Part shown: one piece after another, positions 62,777 through 64,000 of the stretch
Numbering within the stretch: position 1 is the stretch's first letter
Layout of the letters: the number at the start of each line of letters is the position of its first letter
From: Algoriphagus algorifonticola
GTDB lineage: Bacteria > Bacteroidota > Bacteroidia > Cytophagales > Cyclobacteriaceae
Assembly (NCBI RefSeq): GCF_007655305.1
Contig: NZ_VLOG01000008.1
Coordinates: forward strand, 1 to 64,000
Direction: 5' to 3'
DNA: 64,000 nt
Notes under the pieces: generated by a model
The model's database searches: none
Seen by the model: the letters and a program-made list of their open reading frames with translations, nothing else
What the model was told of the DNA's origin: nothing
Made by a program: the position numbers and the translations under genes

Positions 62777-63727
62777 ATGAGAAATATCAAACTAGTAGAA
62801 GTTCGTTCTGAAATTGCAGCCGGCACCCGGGGTGCAAGTTTGGGTATAGACGCTCTCAAAATAGCTTCTCTGGATAAAAAATCAGATTTCTTTACTCAAT
62901 TCGAGCCCATTAATGTGGCTGACGCGAATAATTACCTATGGAAGGGAAATAAATTTCCTCACGCCAAATACATTGACGGGGTGTATCAGGTTCTCAAAAA
63001 TGTATACAGCTCAATAGAATCTCTTCGCTTGGATAAAAAATTTCCTATTGTATTGGCAGGAGACCACTCTACTGCAGCTGGCACTATCATGGGAATCAAA
63101 GCTGCTAACCCAGAATTAAGGTTAGGAGTGGTTTGGATTGATGCTCACGCAGATCTTCATACACCTTACACCACACCTTCAGGAAATATGCACGGGATGC
63201 CTCTTGCAATGGTTTCTCAACTGGACAATAAAGAATGTCAGGTTAACCAACCAGATGAAGAAACATTGTTGTATTGGGAGAGAATCAAAAAAATAGGTGG
63301 AGATCAGCCTAAAATTGATCCTAAAGATATAGTCTTCATCTCTGTAAGAGATACCGAATCCCCGGAGGATTTCCTGATCAAAAAGCATGAAATCCGAAAC
63401 TTCAAAACCAGTGAGGTCAGAGAAAAAGGTATTAGTCAAATTGCCAACGAAACCTTAGAGATTCTCAAAGATTGCGATCAAATCTACATTTCTTTTGATG
63501 TAGACAGTTTGGATAGCTCCATTTCTGTAGGTACGGGTACTCCAGTTCCAGACGGTCTTACTGTTGAAGAAGCCATTCAGCTAAACGCAGAATTAATCAA
63601 AGATAAAAGGGTGTGTTGCTGGGAAATAGTAGAGGTAAATCCTACACTTGATACGGAAAACACCATGGCAGAAAACGCCTTTGAAGTACTCGAAGTTACC
63701 ACCAAATCCCTGGTTGAAAACTTTTAA
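62777..63727 (+). CDS. Arginase family protein
   Basis: This 316-residue ureohydrolase has the binuclear manganese motifs GDHSTAAG near residues 96-103, WIDAHADLHTP near 120-130 and SFDVDSLDSS near 235-244. SGNMHGMPLAM fits the arginase rather than agmatinase branch; arginase makes ornithine and urea. The final ENTMAENAFEVLE is also conserved. It is divergent from arginine decarboxylase, so two arginine-consuming enzymes share one intergenic region. Agmatinase cannot be ruled out by eye. Confidence 0.85.
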   Translation: MRNIKLVEVRSEIAAGTRGASLGIDALKIASLDKKSDFFTQFEPINVADANNYLWKGNKFPHAKYIDGVYQVLKNVYSSIESLRLDKKFPIVLAGDHSTAAGTIMGIKAANPELRLGVVWIDAHADLHTPYTTPSGNMHGMPLAMVSQLDNKECQVNQPDEETLLYWERIKKIGGDQPKIDPKDIVFISVRDTESPEDFLIKKHEIRNFKTSEVREKGISQIANETLEILKDCDQIYISFDVDSLDSSISVGTGTPVPDGLTVEEAIQLNAELIKDKRVCCWEIVEVNPTLDTENTMAENAFEVLEVTTKSLVENF

Positions 63728-63969
63728 ATGAGTTGAAACACTAAGGTAAAAGAGTGAATCTAGTAGGAATAATAAATGGCTAAAATCGATTATGTGAAAT
63801 CGTCATTTTGATGCTTTTTATTTCAATCTTCAAAACAATCGATGCTGAGAAAATTTTAAACAGGGTGAAGATTAAAGTTTGCTGTTTTACCAGTTGACAA
63901 TAGGTTGTATACATTCTAAAAAAAATCTTTGCGTACCTTCGCGTTCTTTGCGATTAGGTTAACAAAATC
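63728..63969. other. Intergenic region with repeated TTTGCG-type motif
   Basis: This 242-bp spacer between arginase and the truncated gene at the edge holds no supported gene. Near 63930-63957 the sequence has three spaced hits of the form (C)TTTGCG or TTCGCG: ctttgcg, ccttcgcg and ctttgcg. This resembles the degenerate CTTTGCG-type repeats seen in many bacterial intergenic regions. Its role is unknown. Confidence 0.4.
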
Positions 63970-64000
63970 ATGAATATTCAAGAAAATATCCTCTCAGGCA
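63970..64000 (+). CDS. Truncated gene start at window edge (possibly arginyl-tRNA synthetase)
   Basis: An ATG at 63970 opens a frame that runs to the window end without a stop: MNIQENILSG. The beginning is compatible with bacteroidetal arginyl-tRNA synthetase, which often starts MNI followed by helix-forming residues, but ten residues are not enough to decide. The gene continues outside the window. Confidence 0.3.
   Translation, partial: MNIQENILSG

Noticed and set aside
1-64000. tRNA, rRNA, CRISPR, IS transposase or phage genes
   Set aside because: All intergenic regions were read; no cloverleaf, spaced direct-repeat array, transposase or integrase signature was recognised. A tRNA scan was not run.

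Overview
The window is a gene-dense, AT-rich chromosomal segment from a member of the Bacteroidota, most likely order Cytophagales and close to Cyclobacteriaceae such as Algoriphagus. The genus is an inference. The reasons are: start codons mostly lack Shine-Dalgarno sequences; several intergenic regions carry the Bacteroidota -7 motif TAnnTTTG; and the gene set is typical of the phylum (a 58-residue Hc1-like histone H1 protein, DUF6503, DUF2490, DUF1015, a DUF4369/TlpA thioredoxin, an S10 carboxypeptidase, a VPS10/BNR giant exoprotein and a 467-residue arginine decarboxylase). No rRNA, tRNA, CRISPR array, transposase, integrase or phage gene was found. About 57 complete protein genes and one truncated gene at the right edge are described.

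Layout. 1-12.7 kb: nucleoside transporter; etfB-etfA-BFN nuclease operon; small TPR and PGDYG-like genes; quinone-oxidoreductase-like enzyme; dnaB; a lycopene-cyclase-like membrane protein; mpl murein recycling ligase; ExoX-like exonuclease; M48 lipoprotein; DUF4442. 12.7-26.4 kb: DUF6503 lipoprotein, GluQ-type tRNA ligase, S10 peptidase, a DinB-PhzF-K+ channel operon, M28 peptidase, ferritin, fatty acid hydroxylase, an HTH regulator, a membrane-anchored formylglycine-generating enzyme, a lipase and riboflavin synthase. 26.5-34.9 kb: pcm, thioesterase, a three-gene operon with a divergent kinase-like protein, the accC-DUF1015-maf operon, a KBL/SPT-like PLP enzyme and the Hc1-like protein. 35-46 kb: M1 peptidase, VPS10/BNR exoprotein, galactokinase plus permease, and a three-gene surface-polysaccharide operon (glycosyltransferase, UDP-sugar epimerase, rfbB). 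46-64 kb: proC, TlpA-like lipoprotein, gatB, alaS, D-threonine aldolase-like enzyme, a multi-PAS histidine kinase with its receiver protein, an envelope operon, and divergent arginine decarboxylase and arginase.

The most unusual signal is a four-copy repeat at 5803-5902, 17586-17672, 19724-19811 and 47481-47591. Each copy has an imperfect terminal inverted repeat (ATGAAATGCCCA with TGGGCATTCCAT) that would fold into an RNA hairpin, followed by a fixed tail ending ATAAACAG. In three copies the next base is the start codon of an unrelated gene (oxidoreductase, PhzF, ferritin). Every copy holds a 10-codon frame (M-I-x-x-G-I-P-S-D-L-stop) of constant length, in frame with and exactly 18 nt before the main start. 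The fourth copy has no gene: its start is ATA and a terminator follows. This looks like a dispersed, portable 5' leader. A second repeat family is a roughly 174-bp imperfect palindrome at 20448-20621, whose right arm recurs at 1-56.

Several operons end in strong hairpin terminators, two of which lie inside the 3' end of the convergent neighbour (in gluQ for the S10 peptidase, in the amino acid permease for the rfbB operon).
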